In this document: positions 43,130 to 51,128 of the stretch, one piece after another | Position numbering within the stretch: the first letter of the stretch is position 1 | Layout of the letters: the number at the start of each line of letters is the position of its first letter | From: CAIQPV01 sp964480365 | GTDB lineage: Bacteria > Pseudomonadota > Gammaproteobacteria > Burkholderiales > Gallionellaceae | Assembly: GCA_964480365.1 (NCBI GenBank) | Contig: CAYZPM010000017.1 | Span: 13,382-77,381, forward strand | Direction: 5' to 3' | Length of the DNA: 64,000 nucleotides | Made by a program: the position numbers and the translations under genes | The notes under the pieces: model-generated | The model's database searches: none | What the model saw: only the letters and a program-made list of their open reading frames with translations | Told to the model about the DNA's origin: nothing

Positions 43130-45127
43130 TTAATGCATGGTGCGGCTTATGCCGTCCGGCTCTTCTGTCTCTGTTTCAGGTTTGGAGACAACAAAATAAA
43201 TAGGACTGCGGTTGCGGGCATCTGGTTTTTCACCCGTGTACACGTCTTTCTTTATCACCAGTTCTACCAAGTCATTTTTTGCCATAATCGCTTTGGCAAA
43301 CGATTCCTGGATAATCGATACGGTCACACGCAAATCAATGTCTACCCGATCAGCCAATTTCTGCGCCGAAACTTTGTCCAGATTTATCTTGCTGTCCGTG
43401 GCTTCGCACAAGTTCTTTACCTCATTTTCGATAATGCGCAACCGCTGCGCAGGCGCTGGGCGCTGCACATTGAATACGGTTACACGCGAAAGCAAAGGAG
43501 CCGGAACGTTTGCAATGCTATTGGCCGTCAATATAAAAATGATGCGGCTCGCGTCCACATTGATCTCGAAAAATTCATCACGGAATACCATGGCCGTTTC
43601 TGGCTCAAGCAAGTCCAATAGAACCGGCAACACAGGATAGCGGTTGTCTCCTCCCATCTTGTCGATCTCGTCGATCACGACAACCGGTGAGGCGAACTCG
43701 CTTTCCGCAAGCGCCTTGAAGATTTGGCCGGGGCGGCCTCCCGTCCAGCTTGAGTGACTGCCGTTTAACTGAAAACCCCCAGTGGAACCGCCTGCCGATA
43801 TTTTTTCCATACCTCCGCCCATACTTTTCGACAAGGTTGTGGCAATCATGGTTTTGCCAATTCCGGGATCTCCCAAAAGCAAGATGGGGCGCACGCGGAA
43901 TTTTTCCGTTTTCATGGCAGAAGCCAACACAAGATTGTGTTGCAAAAACTCGATGGCCTCATGAAGGTTCTCGAATTCGCCTTTTGCCTGCTCAAGGGCT
44001 TCGTAAGCTTTTTTGCCGTCCGGAATGGCGCGATAGCCGTTATTGGCTTGCGCGCTTTCCAGAATACGGTCGCCGCCGCCCTTACGTTCTTTTGACACAT
44101 CGCCCATCAGCGTTTGTGCGCGCCCCAATGCCTCCATGCTGAATACCTGGACAGAGTTGGCCGGGATTTCGTTAGACGATTGAAATGGTGCCGTCGTTGT
44201 TCCGATGGCAGCAGGAACAGGAAGATATAAATCGTCCTTGAGCTTCATTGCGCGCTGGATTAACTCGATGCTGCGGAAAATCATGATTTCTTTGCTTTCC
44301 GACGACATGGTATTCATTTTTTCATACCATTCGTCGCGGAATGCTCTGTATTTCTCAGAGCCCACAAGAGGCGCGCCATTTTGCCCGGCCAGCCAGTGGA
44401 TGGTTTGCAGGGGAGTGTCCCAACGATTATCGACCAGGAAAAGGATCGAGTGGCCTATTTTGGGTATGCGGTGTTCGTGGCATACGTTAATCAGCACCAG
44501 CACCAGAAGGTTGCCCGCAAAGGCGTAACCGTATGCGTCCGTGGCGTTTTGCACCGGCGCTAAAAAATCGTGGGCTACGGCTGTCGCGTCCTGTAAATCA
44601 AAGCTCGTGCCGACGCGGATTTGCGCAGCTTTAAGCTTCCCGTTTTTGTTTTCCTTCTTGTCTGGATCGGCATTTTTCGAATAATGAAAAGGCGAGTCGG
44701 CCTGTGCTTGAGGCAAGCCGAATGCTGCGCACCACTGGTAGTTTGCGGCGGAAACAAGGCGCAGAGCCTCGGCCTTACCCATTGTCTTGAGCACATTTTT
44801 CAAACGTTCGGCAATAGCAAGGGCTTCGGCATTTTGCATGTGCAACATGGTGATATTCGAAACCAGCTCAAACATATTAAATTCCGAACCGTGTTTTTTA
44901 TCGGTAATAAATTCGACAACGCTTTTCATTCTTTTGTCGTCTACAGACAAGTGCATGATCACCAGAAACAATAGGTCTACAGAGAACTTATGCAGAGTTG
45001 GGGGCAGCTCTTTTTTATAGGGCGCAAGGATGTTCAATGCGAGCGTCTTTGCATCCTTCGCGACTGAATCACCATGCAGGCGGATCAGACTGGACAGTGG
45101 GATTGACAACATGTCTCTAGGTTTCAT
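43130..45127 (-). CDS. Lon-like AAA+ ATPase without protease domain
   Basis: 665 residues. An N-terminal helical region of about 400 residues of no recognised family is followed by an AAA+ module very like that of Lon: Walker A LLLGDPGIGKTMIA (about 417-430), SSWTGGRPGQIFKAL, Walker B VVVIDEIDKMGGDN with a DLLEPE block, sensor 1 IIFILTANS and the arginine region PAPLLSRVTVF. The Ser/Lys protease domain that follows in Lon is absent; the protein ends about 75 residues after the AAA lid with GEKPDARNRSPIYFV. It is the first gene of the eleven-gene cassette; ribosome site AAGGAGAG. Confidence 0.85.
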   Translation of the reverse strand: MKPRDMLSIPLSSLIRLHGDSVAKDAKTLALNILAPYKKELPPTLHKFSVDLLFLVIMHLSVDDKRMKSVVEFITDKKHGSEFNMFELVSNITMLHMQNAEALAIAERLKNVLKTMGKAEALRLVSAANYQWCAAFGLPQAQADSPFHYSKNADPDKKENKNGKLKAAQIRVGTSFDLQDATAVAHDFLAPVQNATDAYGYAFAGNLLVLVLINVCHEHRIPKIGHSILFLVDNRWDTPLQTIHWLAGQNGAPLVGSEKYRAFRDEWYEKMNTMSSESKEIMIFRSIELIQRAMKLKDDLYLPVPAAIGTTTAPFQSSNEIPANSVQVFSMEALGRAQTLMGDVSKERKGGGDRILESAQANNGYRAIPDGKKAYEALEQAKGEFENLHEAIEFLQHNLVLASAMKTEKFRVRPILLLGDPGIGKTMIATTLSKSMGGGMEKISAGGSTGGFQLNGSHSSWTGGRPGQIFKALAESEFASPVVVIDEIDKMGGDNRYPVLPVLLDLLEPETAMVFRDEFFEINVDASRIIFILTANSIANVPAPLLSRVTVFNVQRPAPAQRLRIIENEVKNLCEATDSKINLDKVSAQKLADRVDIDLRVTVSIIQESFAKAIMAKNDLVELVIKKDVYTGEKPDARNRSPIYFVVSKPETETEEPDGISRTMH

Positions 45128-45143
45128 TTTTACTCTCCTTTTA

Positions 45144-45185
45144 CTACGTGACGCGTTTCCATGCGAAGCGCAGGGTGCTAGTATC
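45144..45185 (-). pseudogene. Remnant of a fourth exonuclease of the cassette
   Basis: The minus-strand frame reads KDTSTLRFAWKRVT and stop; exonuclease 1 ends EDARSLRFAWKAGIKRGV. The nucleotides TTTCCATGCGAAGCGCAGG are shared with 42619-42637. It lies just upstream of the ATPase gene, so the cassette once had another exonuclease at its head. Confidence 0.7.
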
Positions 45186-45301
45186 TTTTATGCATGCATT
45201 TGCGATTTCCATTAGTTTTCCAATATTCAATATGAGAACGAGTATCGAATCGGGACCTGCTTTAATTCAATACCCGCTTGATGTATCGTCAAGAATGATG
45301 C

Positions 45302-45496
45302 TCAACCCCGCTTCGCAAGAGCTTCTTCTATTTTCTTGTCTGTTTTATATTGGCTCAATGCGAACACTGACCAGATAGCTGCGGGTATCCATCCGATCAA
45401 GGTGATTTGTAAAAACAAACAAATAATTCCCGCAATTGGACGGCCAATAGTGAAAAACTGTAACCAAGGTAAAAGTATTGCCATCAGTAATCGCAT
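45302..45496 (-). CDS. YqaE/Pmp3-family small membrane protein
   Basis: 64 residues with two membrane segments (LLMAILLPWLQFFTIG; IAGIICLFLQITLIGWIPAAIWS). The G-W-IPA-IWS pattern is typical of UPF0057/Pmp3 proteins, which affect membrane potential under salt stress. A ribosome site (AAGGAAAT) precedes it. Confidence 0.85.
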   Translation of the reverse strand: MRLLMAILLPWLQFFTIGRPIAGIICLFLQITLIGWIPAAIWSVFALSQYKTDKKIEEALAKRG

Positions 45497-45564
45497 GCTA
45501 ATTTCCTTATTATTTTGTTAATGTAGATATCTTCCGAAACATGCCAACCGTAACTGAACGGCGA

Positions 45565-46005
45565 TTACTCTTTGGTTTGCGCCGCCTTGGCATGTTGCTT
45601 TGCGTGATTATTGGCATTAGCTTGATCCTTGGTCTGAACCGGCTCTGTACCCGGCACAGGTGTTACCGATGCCTCCGCCTTCCTCAACTTACAACCCTTG
45701 TTCTCGAACATCTCGGTTAGGTGACTGCGTCGCGCACTGATTGCGTCGGTCGCCTTGGATGCATCGTAATAGGTATAGACAAGCCCCGGCAGCCATGCGA
45801 CAGCCGCCGCGACATTGGTGCCGTTCACCCCTTTATTGCCTTCGACCTTAACCTGACTCTCGTCAAGCTTTGTCATTTCTTCCTGAATTTGTGGACACGA
45901 AAGATCATGATCGCCGAGTTGAACAGGCTGAACCTTCTCGGAAGTAGCGCACCCTCCCATAGCAAGCAACGATGCCAGTAGTGCAGGAATAATTATTTTT
46001 TTCAT
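45565..46005 (-). CDS. Lipoprotein of unknown function
   Basis: 146 residues. Signal ending LLAMGGC is a lipobox, so the protein is membrane-anchored through Cys19. The mature part is charged (QIQEEMTKLDESQVKVEGNK, ISARRSHLTEMFENKGC), with a short hydrophobic stretch (AAAVAWLPGLVYTYYDAS) and an Ala/Lys/Gln-rich tail. Confidence 0.8.
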   Translation of the reverse strand: MKKIIIPALLASLLAMGGCATSEKVQPVQLGDHDLSCPQIQEEMTKLDESQVKVEGNKGVNGTNVAAAVAWLPGLVYTYYDASKATDAISARRSHLTEMFENKGCKLRKAEASVTPVPGTEPVQTKDQANANNHAKQHAKAAQTKE

Positions 46006-46151
46006 TTTCTTCTTTCATGTTGTGCGCAGTTTGGCGCGGTTAAAAAGTGAATCAATGCATTTCTGTCAGCGACCTATTTCATACTCATCTTTCAAAAATC
46101 GACTTATCAGTGCGCCCGAAGCCTGCGGCGAAACGTCCTCAACTTTTTCCA

Positions 46152-46433
46152 TCAACGTATTTTCTTGCTTCCTATAATTGCGGTAGACGCTCGTGTTAAT
46201 TCTTCCAAAGCCCGCTCCTTCAGAATGCGTGAACGTGCATTTTTGAAGTTGGGTACATCGAAAATTAACCCATGTGCTGCTAATCCAGCGACTATTACCT
46301 TGTTGCTGGCTCCTTTTGCTTTTGCAGCCTCCACTTCATCAAAAATCTCACGCAAGCGGGCGGTTTTGCTGCGACGGCTTCCACTGGCTATTACACGTAA
46401 TGTTTCTGCCACATCGTCCAGTTTTGTTTTCAT
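46152..46433 (-). CDS. Small plasmid-type DNA-binding protein
   Basis: 93 residues. A KLDDVAETLR...REIFDEVEAAKAKGASNKVIVAGL pattern followed by GLIFDVPNFKNARSRILKER resembles small TraK/KfrB-like proteins of mobile elements in which a helix-turn-helix reads a short site (from memory, low confidence). It faces away from the gene at 46559 and shares the intergenic region that holds two ATGTTACGCA repeats. Confidence 0.55.
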   Translation of the reverse strand: MKTKLDDVAETLRVIASGSRRSKTARLREIFDEVEAAKAKGASNKVIVAGLAAHGLIFDVPNFKNARSRILKERALEELTRASTAIIGSKKIR

Positions 46434-46479
46434 TTGTTGGGCCGTCTGCTTTCGTTTGATTTCGATAGCAACATATTAC

Positions 46480-46541
46480 ATGTTACGCAATAACACTTAT
46501 GCGGTATAATTAAAAATATGCTAGCAATTAAATGTTACGCA
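46480..46541 (+). promoter_or_regulatory. Promoter with duplicated ATGTTACGCA sites
   Basis: ATGTTACGCA occurs at 46480-46489 and 46532-46541, in the same orientation 52 bp apart. A perfect -10 box TATAAT lies at 46505-46510 on the plus strand, so the first copy covers the -35 position and the second lies just before the start codon at 46559. This is the layout of an autoregulated promoter. Confidence 0.6.
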
Positions 46542-46558
46542 TTGAATGGGAAATTTAA

Positions 46559-47599
46559 ATGAGTGAATTAGTTGATGGGCAAGTTATGACGTTCGCAAAG
46601 TTCGTCGAAAGCGTCATTTCGAAATGCAGATCCAGTGACACGATTAGCTTCGTCAATCCGCAAAAAATCTACCGCGTAATGTTAATAAGCCGAGTAAAAA
46701 TACCGGATAGCAGGATGACTAATCAACGTTTTGATGAGAATTATTTGCTGCCCATTGCCAAGGAGATTGGGCTCAATCCTACGAAAACTTCGAAATTGAT
46801 AGCTCTCCGTAACGCATGGATTTCTTACTTTCATGGGAGTAAAGTTTCGCAGACGTTAGACAATAAAATTCAAATACTGATAACGGATGAGGTTGCGGCG
46901 GATTATATTGTTCTCACATCCGAAAAATGGTTAGAACACCCTTGGATGGGAAGGCATCCTTGGATGTATCAGGAACAAGGAGAAGATTTCGTCTCTCTAA
47001 AAGAAGCCTGGGATCATAAACAATGGCAAGACTGGCAAGAAACACAGGAAGATGATGGAATAAATTCCAGCATCAATGATTTTCTAAACCAGAAGCAGAA
47101 AAAAACATACACATCGCTATTTGAAAAGAATGCGGATTATGCGGCACACGACATCAAGCTCGCCAAGAACAGAATCCAAGAATTGCATGCTGAAATTAAT
47201 GAGCAAGAAGGAATCATTAATGTAGCGATGAAAGCCATTCGAAAATTGCAAAATCAAAAAATGACAGTTAAAACGAGGTCGCCTGGACGCCCAAAGATTT
47301 CAGAAATGAAAGATCAGCAACAGCGGAGGGAAGTGGCAATGGAATTTGTCGCACAATGGATTGGCTCTCTGATGTCCACTCTATCAATAACAACTTGTGG
47401 TGATCTGGCGAAAATGGTGCGAGGTCAAAAAATGACCTGGTGGCGATGGCTAAACAAAGAAACATTGCCATCACAAGGATCATTAGAGTCTTTGCTCAAT
47501 GTAAAAATAAAAAGTGGCGAACTCCAAGGTAAAAATCTTCGCGAGATTCAGACATCCCCACCCTTGAACCGCCTGATCACTTTAGTTAATCTTGTTTAG
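46559..47599 (+). CDS. Coiled-coil protein of unknown function
   Basis: 346 residues, not recognised. An N-terminal globular part (FAKFVESVISKCRSSDTIS, DENYLLPIAKEIGLN with TSKLIALRNAWISYFHG) precedes a Trp/acidic stretch (WDHKQWQDWQETQEDD), a coiled coil (about 195-235, IKLAKNRIQELHAEINEQEG), an AT-hook-like SPGRPK and a basic C-terminal domain. The gene is much richer in A+T than its flanks. With two operator-like repeats in its promoter it may be a regulator or a defence protein; no function can be assigned. Confidence 0.55.
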   Translation: MSELVDGQVMTFAKFVESVISKCRSSDTISFVNPQKIYRVMLISRVKIPDSRMTNQRFDENYLLPIAKEIGLNPTKTSKLIALRNAWISYFHGSKVSQTLDNKIQILITDEVAADYIVLTSEKWLEHPWMGRHPWMYQEQGEDFVSLKEAWDHKQWQDWQETQEDDGINSSINDFLNQKQKKTYTSLFEKNADYAAHDIKLAKNRIQELHAEINEQEGIINVAMKAIRKLQNQKMTVKTRSPGRPKISEMKDQQQRREVAMEFVAQWIGSLMSTLSITTCGDLAKMVRGQKMTWWRWLNKETLPSQGSLESLLNVKIKSGELQGKNLREIQTSPPLNRLITLVNLV

Positions 47600-47715
47600 A
47601 GCCTAGCAACAACGCCAGACAAGCTTAACCAGTGTGGCTGTCACGCGATTTCACACTTCCTTGCATGAGGATATTGGAACAGCACACAAATGAACCCTTG
47701 TAGACGCCAATCGGC

Positions 47716-49224
47716 TCAATCCATTAGCCGAAATTTTTTCGCATATGCACCGAGGATTGTTTGCGCTGGCTTGTAAACAAGTTTCAGATTATTGAACTTT
47801 GTGGAATCGCCCAACAAATTGCTGTCCCCATCCCTCGCCTGCCAGCACAATGGCTTTCTTCCGGGATTAAGTTTTTCCCCTGGCACCCAAAGTTCTAGTG
47901 TCACCTTAGTTTCATCGCATGGCGCATATTGCATCAGCAACCAGCGATATGCCTCTATGTTTCCGATGTCTTGGGCTGCTTTGTAGGTGCTTTCGAATTC
48001 TGCATATTTTTTTCTAAATGCTAACCACTCATCATCCGTTAAAAGCTTTAGAGGCTCGGGAGTTGATGATAGTTTCGAAGCTTTAGGTCGATTTCCTGCC
48101 TCATATTTCTTATTTGATTCGCTTACTGCGTAGTATTTGAAATCGACGATTGTGTATTCATTGACACCATCTTTTCCATCTTTTTTTATCACAAGGTCGG
48201 GGCGTCGTGCTATGCCGTTTTTTGCAAATACGCGGTGCCTGTTGTCCTTCCACCTCTTGCGAGTCGATGGATCGATACCCGACAAGAATTCATCGTCACA
48301 GGTAAATATCTTATCCGTCCCATGCGGCTCGATTTCATCTATGGCATATTCCAGACACGCCGACTCCCACACCTGATGAAACCCTTTCAAGCCACAGATG
48401 TAGCCGTCATGCCCGGAAGGGGCGTAATGCAGCAACTCGTCCAGCAGTTGATGCAGTTCGCGGGCATCTGAAGAGACAGACGGCTCGCGACGAACGCAGA
48501 TTTCCAGCGCAGCTTGTAAAGCGCGCAACGTATCGCTGCGATTCCCCAAAAACAGCGAGGCATCCGCTTCCAGCTCATGTTCATCGGCAAAGCGGCATTT
48601 TAGCTCCTCCCATTCAGCCTGCAGCGCGCCACCAATTTCACGGTCGGCAGAATCCAGGAACAAATGCTCCAGAGCGTCCAGCGCCATCCAACAAGCCAGC
48701 CCCACCATGTCGTTGCCGGCGTGGCGCATCTGCGTGCGTGGTGCCCATGTATTCTCAAAAACCGGCGTGCCATCCGTCAGAAACATTGCCCGCTCCAGAT
48801 TACGCGCAATGTAGCGATGGTCGAACTGTGTCGTCAGCCCCGGTGTTTTAGTGAGCGCCAACAGGCGCGGATCGCGTAACTTGCGGATCAACTGCACGTA
48901 ACGGAAAAGATGGGTATGGACTGGAGCAGAACCATTGCTATCAAAACTGAATGATTGCCCGTCTGCCGCTTGCAAGAAACCATCGCGCGACGAACGCTTC
49001 ACTTTAGCGTGATATATCCCGGAGAAGCGCATCACGGCGCGTGTTAGCTCGCCGAGAATTTGTTGTTTATCATGCACGGGAAGTTCGTCGTCGGTGGAAT
49101 CGTTAGGGTAGCCATGCGGAACCCGTAGCGTGACCTGCCCATCTTTTTCGCACAGACCGACATAAGCCTCCCAATCATCTGGGTTGGGAGATTCCAGCAC
49201 GAAATTCCAGTCCTGACTTGTCAT
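47716..49224 (-). CDS. McrC-like nuclease subunit (PD-(D/E)xK)
   Basis: 502 residues. The N-terminal half is a DUF2357/McrC-type helical region and the C-terminal domain carries the nuclease signature: ARRPDLVIKKDG (D343) and EYTIVDFKYY (D361, K363). It pairs with the AAA GTPase/ATPase encoded upstream, with start and stop overlapping (TAATG). By analogy with McrC it would cut DNA when driven by its partner. Confidence 0.83.
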   Translation of the reverse strand: MTSQDWNFVLESPNPDDWEAYVGLCEKDGQVTLRVPHGYPNDSTDDELPVHDKQQILGELTRAVMRFSGIYHAKVKRSSRDGFLQAADGQSFSFDSNGSAPVHTHLFRYVQLIRKLRDPRLLALTKTPGLTTQFDHRYIARNLERAMFLTDGTPVFENTWAPRTQMRHAGNDMVGLACWMALDALEHLFLDSADREIGGALQAEWEELKCRFADEHELEADASLFLGNRSDTLRALQAALEICVRREPSVSSDARELHQLLDELLHYAPSGHDGYICGLKGFHQVWESACLEYAIDEIEPHGTDKIFTCDDEFLSGIDPSTRKRWKDNRHRVFAKNGIARRPDLVIKKDGKDGVNEYTIVDFKYYAVSESNKKYEAGNRPKASKLSSTPEPLKLLTDDEWLAFRKKYAEFESTYKAAQDIGNIEAYRWLLMQYAPCDETKVTLELWVPGEKLNPGRKPLCWQARDGDSNLLGDSTKFNNLKLVYKPAQTILGAYAKKFRLMD

Positions 49225-50675
49225 TAATCCAGCGCGTTCTTGTCTTCGGGCATCTGAGCTATTACGCCCTTGATGAAAACTTCGGCTTTCTCAGCAAACT
49301 CGCCAAAGGTGCGCGGTTCTATGTTCTCGCCACCATCCTTGAGCAGCTTGTACAAGGGAGTGTGGTCGCGTGGAAACACATTGTCCCAAAGAAAGAACAT
49401 CAACTTATTTTTAATATCGGCCAATGCAATATCTGGGTTGCAGATTTTTTTGGTAGCTTCTTCTTTAGACTCGCTTGCGCATAGCGTCTCCTTGATCTTG
49501 ATGCGCGTAGGTTTCTTTATAAGAATTTGTTCGATTAGGTTTTTAACAAAATACTCGTATTTTTTGGAATCCCAATTAAAACCGGTGCAATCAATTTTGT
49601 ATTTTTCCATCAAGATATTATTTATATCTCCCACTTTTTCAACTTTAAAATATCCCGTCCAATAATCCCATCCATTATTATCTTTATGGTTGCTTTGTAA
49701 CAAATCTCGTACTAGCGACACTTGATCTTCTGAAACTAGGATTTTGGCTCGTGTTGTCAACTGTGGCAAGTTGAACGCTTTCAAAAACCATATTCCAACC
49801 TGCTTGTCGTCGACGTTGCGCCCCTTGAATTCATCGGCAATGAACGCATTGAGAAGTTTCAGAAATTTATGCCAAGTATGTTCGGTGTCCTGTATCTTTA
49901 TCTTTGCATTCTTCTGGGATTCGATCATGGCATTGTGCGGAGAATCTGATGTCTCTATCATTCCATCCCACGCCATGTACTTAAAATCCCAGCGGCGCTT
50001 GAAAGCGGTGTCCATGTAATACACCGACTCGTCGCTGGTGTTCATGGTTCCGATCAGTGATAGGTTTGGCGGCAAACGAAGCTTGAAATTCTCAGCATCA
50101 GTGCGTTTTACTGGCAAATGCTTAAGCGTCTCTTCAATTTTTTTCAGTACCTGATTTCGGTCTGGTGACTCTTCAATCTTTGTCAACTCCTTTTTCAGCG
50201 CCTCCATGATCAAGTCGCTCGGGTCGATGCCGTATTCCGACCAGCCTTTATCATCGCGGTCGAGCAACTGGAATATGTCGCCGAAAATCTGCGCGCAGTT
50301 ACCCCGGTTAATTTCGTCGATGACTAACAGCACATTTTGCTCGGAGTCGGCATAAGCACGCGCCAATGCCTTGATGAGCGGCCCGACGTGGATGCGGTAT
50401 TCGATGGTGGGTGTGTTGGTGGTCTGGGTGAGTGTGGCGCCATTAAGATGTTCGCTCGGCAAATTCTCCAGCGTGTATGCCACCTTGCGCGAACCTGTCT
50501 GCGGCAGCAACTTGGCAACTAAATCGCCATAGCCATATTCAGGATGGAAGGCCGTCTCGATCATGTTTGAGCTAGCCTTATCGATACCCAGTTCCTTTTC
50601 TGCTTCCTGTCGTACACGATAGCTCTTCCCACATCCCGGCGGGCCGAAGAATATTTTTTGTATACACTTTCCCAT
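49224..50675 (-). CDS. McrB-like AAA GTPase/ATPase
   Basis: About 483 residues from MGKCIQKIFFGPPGCGKS, after AAGGGG; the frame is open to 50744. Walker A FGPPGCGKSY is at residues 9-18, Walker B LLVIDEINRGNCAQIFGD includes the NRGN signature of McrB, and SLIGTMNTSDESVYYMDTAFKRRWDFKY is the sensor/arginine region. There is no N-terminal DNA-recognition domain before the P-loop, unlike E. coli McrB, so target choice must come from the partner or another gene. Confidence 0.87.
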   Translation of the reverse strand: MGKCIQKIFFGPPGCGKSYRVRQEAEKELGIDKASSNMIETAFHPEYGYGDLVAKLLPQTGSRKVAYTLENLPSEHLNGATLTQTTNTPTIEYRIHVGPLIKALARAYADSEQNVLLVIDEINRGNCAQIFGDIFQLLDRDDKGWSEYGIDPSDLIMEALKKELTKIEESPDRNQVLKKIEETLKHLPVKRTDAENFKLRLPPNLSLIGTMNTSDESVYYMDTAFKRRWDFKYMAWDGMIETSDSPHNAMIESQKNAKIKIQDTEHTWHKFLKLLNAFIADEFKGRNVDDKQVGIWFLKAFNLPQLTTRAKILVSEDQVSLVRDLLQSNHKDNNGWDYWTGYFKVEKVGDINNILMEKYKIDCTGFNWDSKKYEYFVKNLIEQILIKKPTRIKIKETLCASESKEEATKKICNPDIALADIKNKLMFFLWDNVFPRDHTPLYKLLKDGGENIEPRTFGEFAEKAEVFIKGVIAQMPEDKNALD

Positions 50676-50781
50676 TTCGTTTCCCCTTGAATTCCCCAGC
50701 CAAACGCGAGGTAGCAAATGTACAAATTCACGCGTTACCAACAAGCCGCGAAGATTGACTGCCAGCCCATCAATTGTTGTC

Positions 50782-50846
50782 TCCTATAGTTATAGGAAGA
50801 CGCGATGATAGAGTAAAGGTGTAATTCCTCCAACTATGGGAGGAAT
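50782..50846. promoter_or_regulatory. Two related palindromic operators between mcrB-like and xre genes
   Basis: Site 1 (50782-50797) is TCCTATA-GT-TATAGGA. Site 2 (50824-50846) is ATTCCTCC-N7-GGAGGAAT with AACTAT in its centre. Read in one orientation, both contain TCCT-N2-AACTAT-RGGA. Site 2 touches the ribosome site of the XRE gene, so binding would block its translation start and the divergent promoter. This resembles the C-boxes of controller proteins of restriction systems. Confidence 0.68.
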
Positions 50847-50848
50847 GC

Positions 50849-51091
50849 TTGGACGCTGGGATTGCTTTTGGGATGGTGTTGCGCCGACTGCGTGAGGCGG
50901 CGGGATTAACGCAAGAGCAGCTTGGCTTTGAAGCTGACTTGCGGCGTACTTACGTCAGCATCCTCGAACTCGGCCAGCAACAACCCTCGCTCACGACGAT
51001 TCTTAAGGTTTCTCAAGCACTCAAGTGTTCGCCAGGAAGCTTGCTGGATATGGTGTCTGAGGAAATCAGCCATCCAAAGTCAGAAAATTGA
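50849..51091 (+). CDS. XRE-family controller-like regulator
   Basis: 80 residues starting at TTG 50849 right after a GGGAGGAA site; ATG 50873 is an alternative. A single helix-turn-helix fills the protein (LRRLREAAGLTQEQLGFEAD, RRTYVSILELGQQQPSLTTI), like controller (C) proteins of restriction-modification loci. It is divergent from the McrBC-like pair and probably represses or times it. Confidence 0.82.
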   Translation: MDAGIAFGMVLRRLREAAGLTQEQLGFEADLRRTYVSILELGQQQPSLTTILKVSQALKCSPGSLLDMVSEEISHPKSEN

Positions 51092-51128
51092 AGCTGAATA
51101 TCCACCCCAAGTAGCGACCCGAAAATAA

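Noticed and set aside
45030..45215. Plus-strand ORF opposite the AAA gene
   Set aside because: It is a shadow of the AAA gene and of the exonuclease relic.
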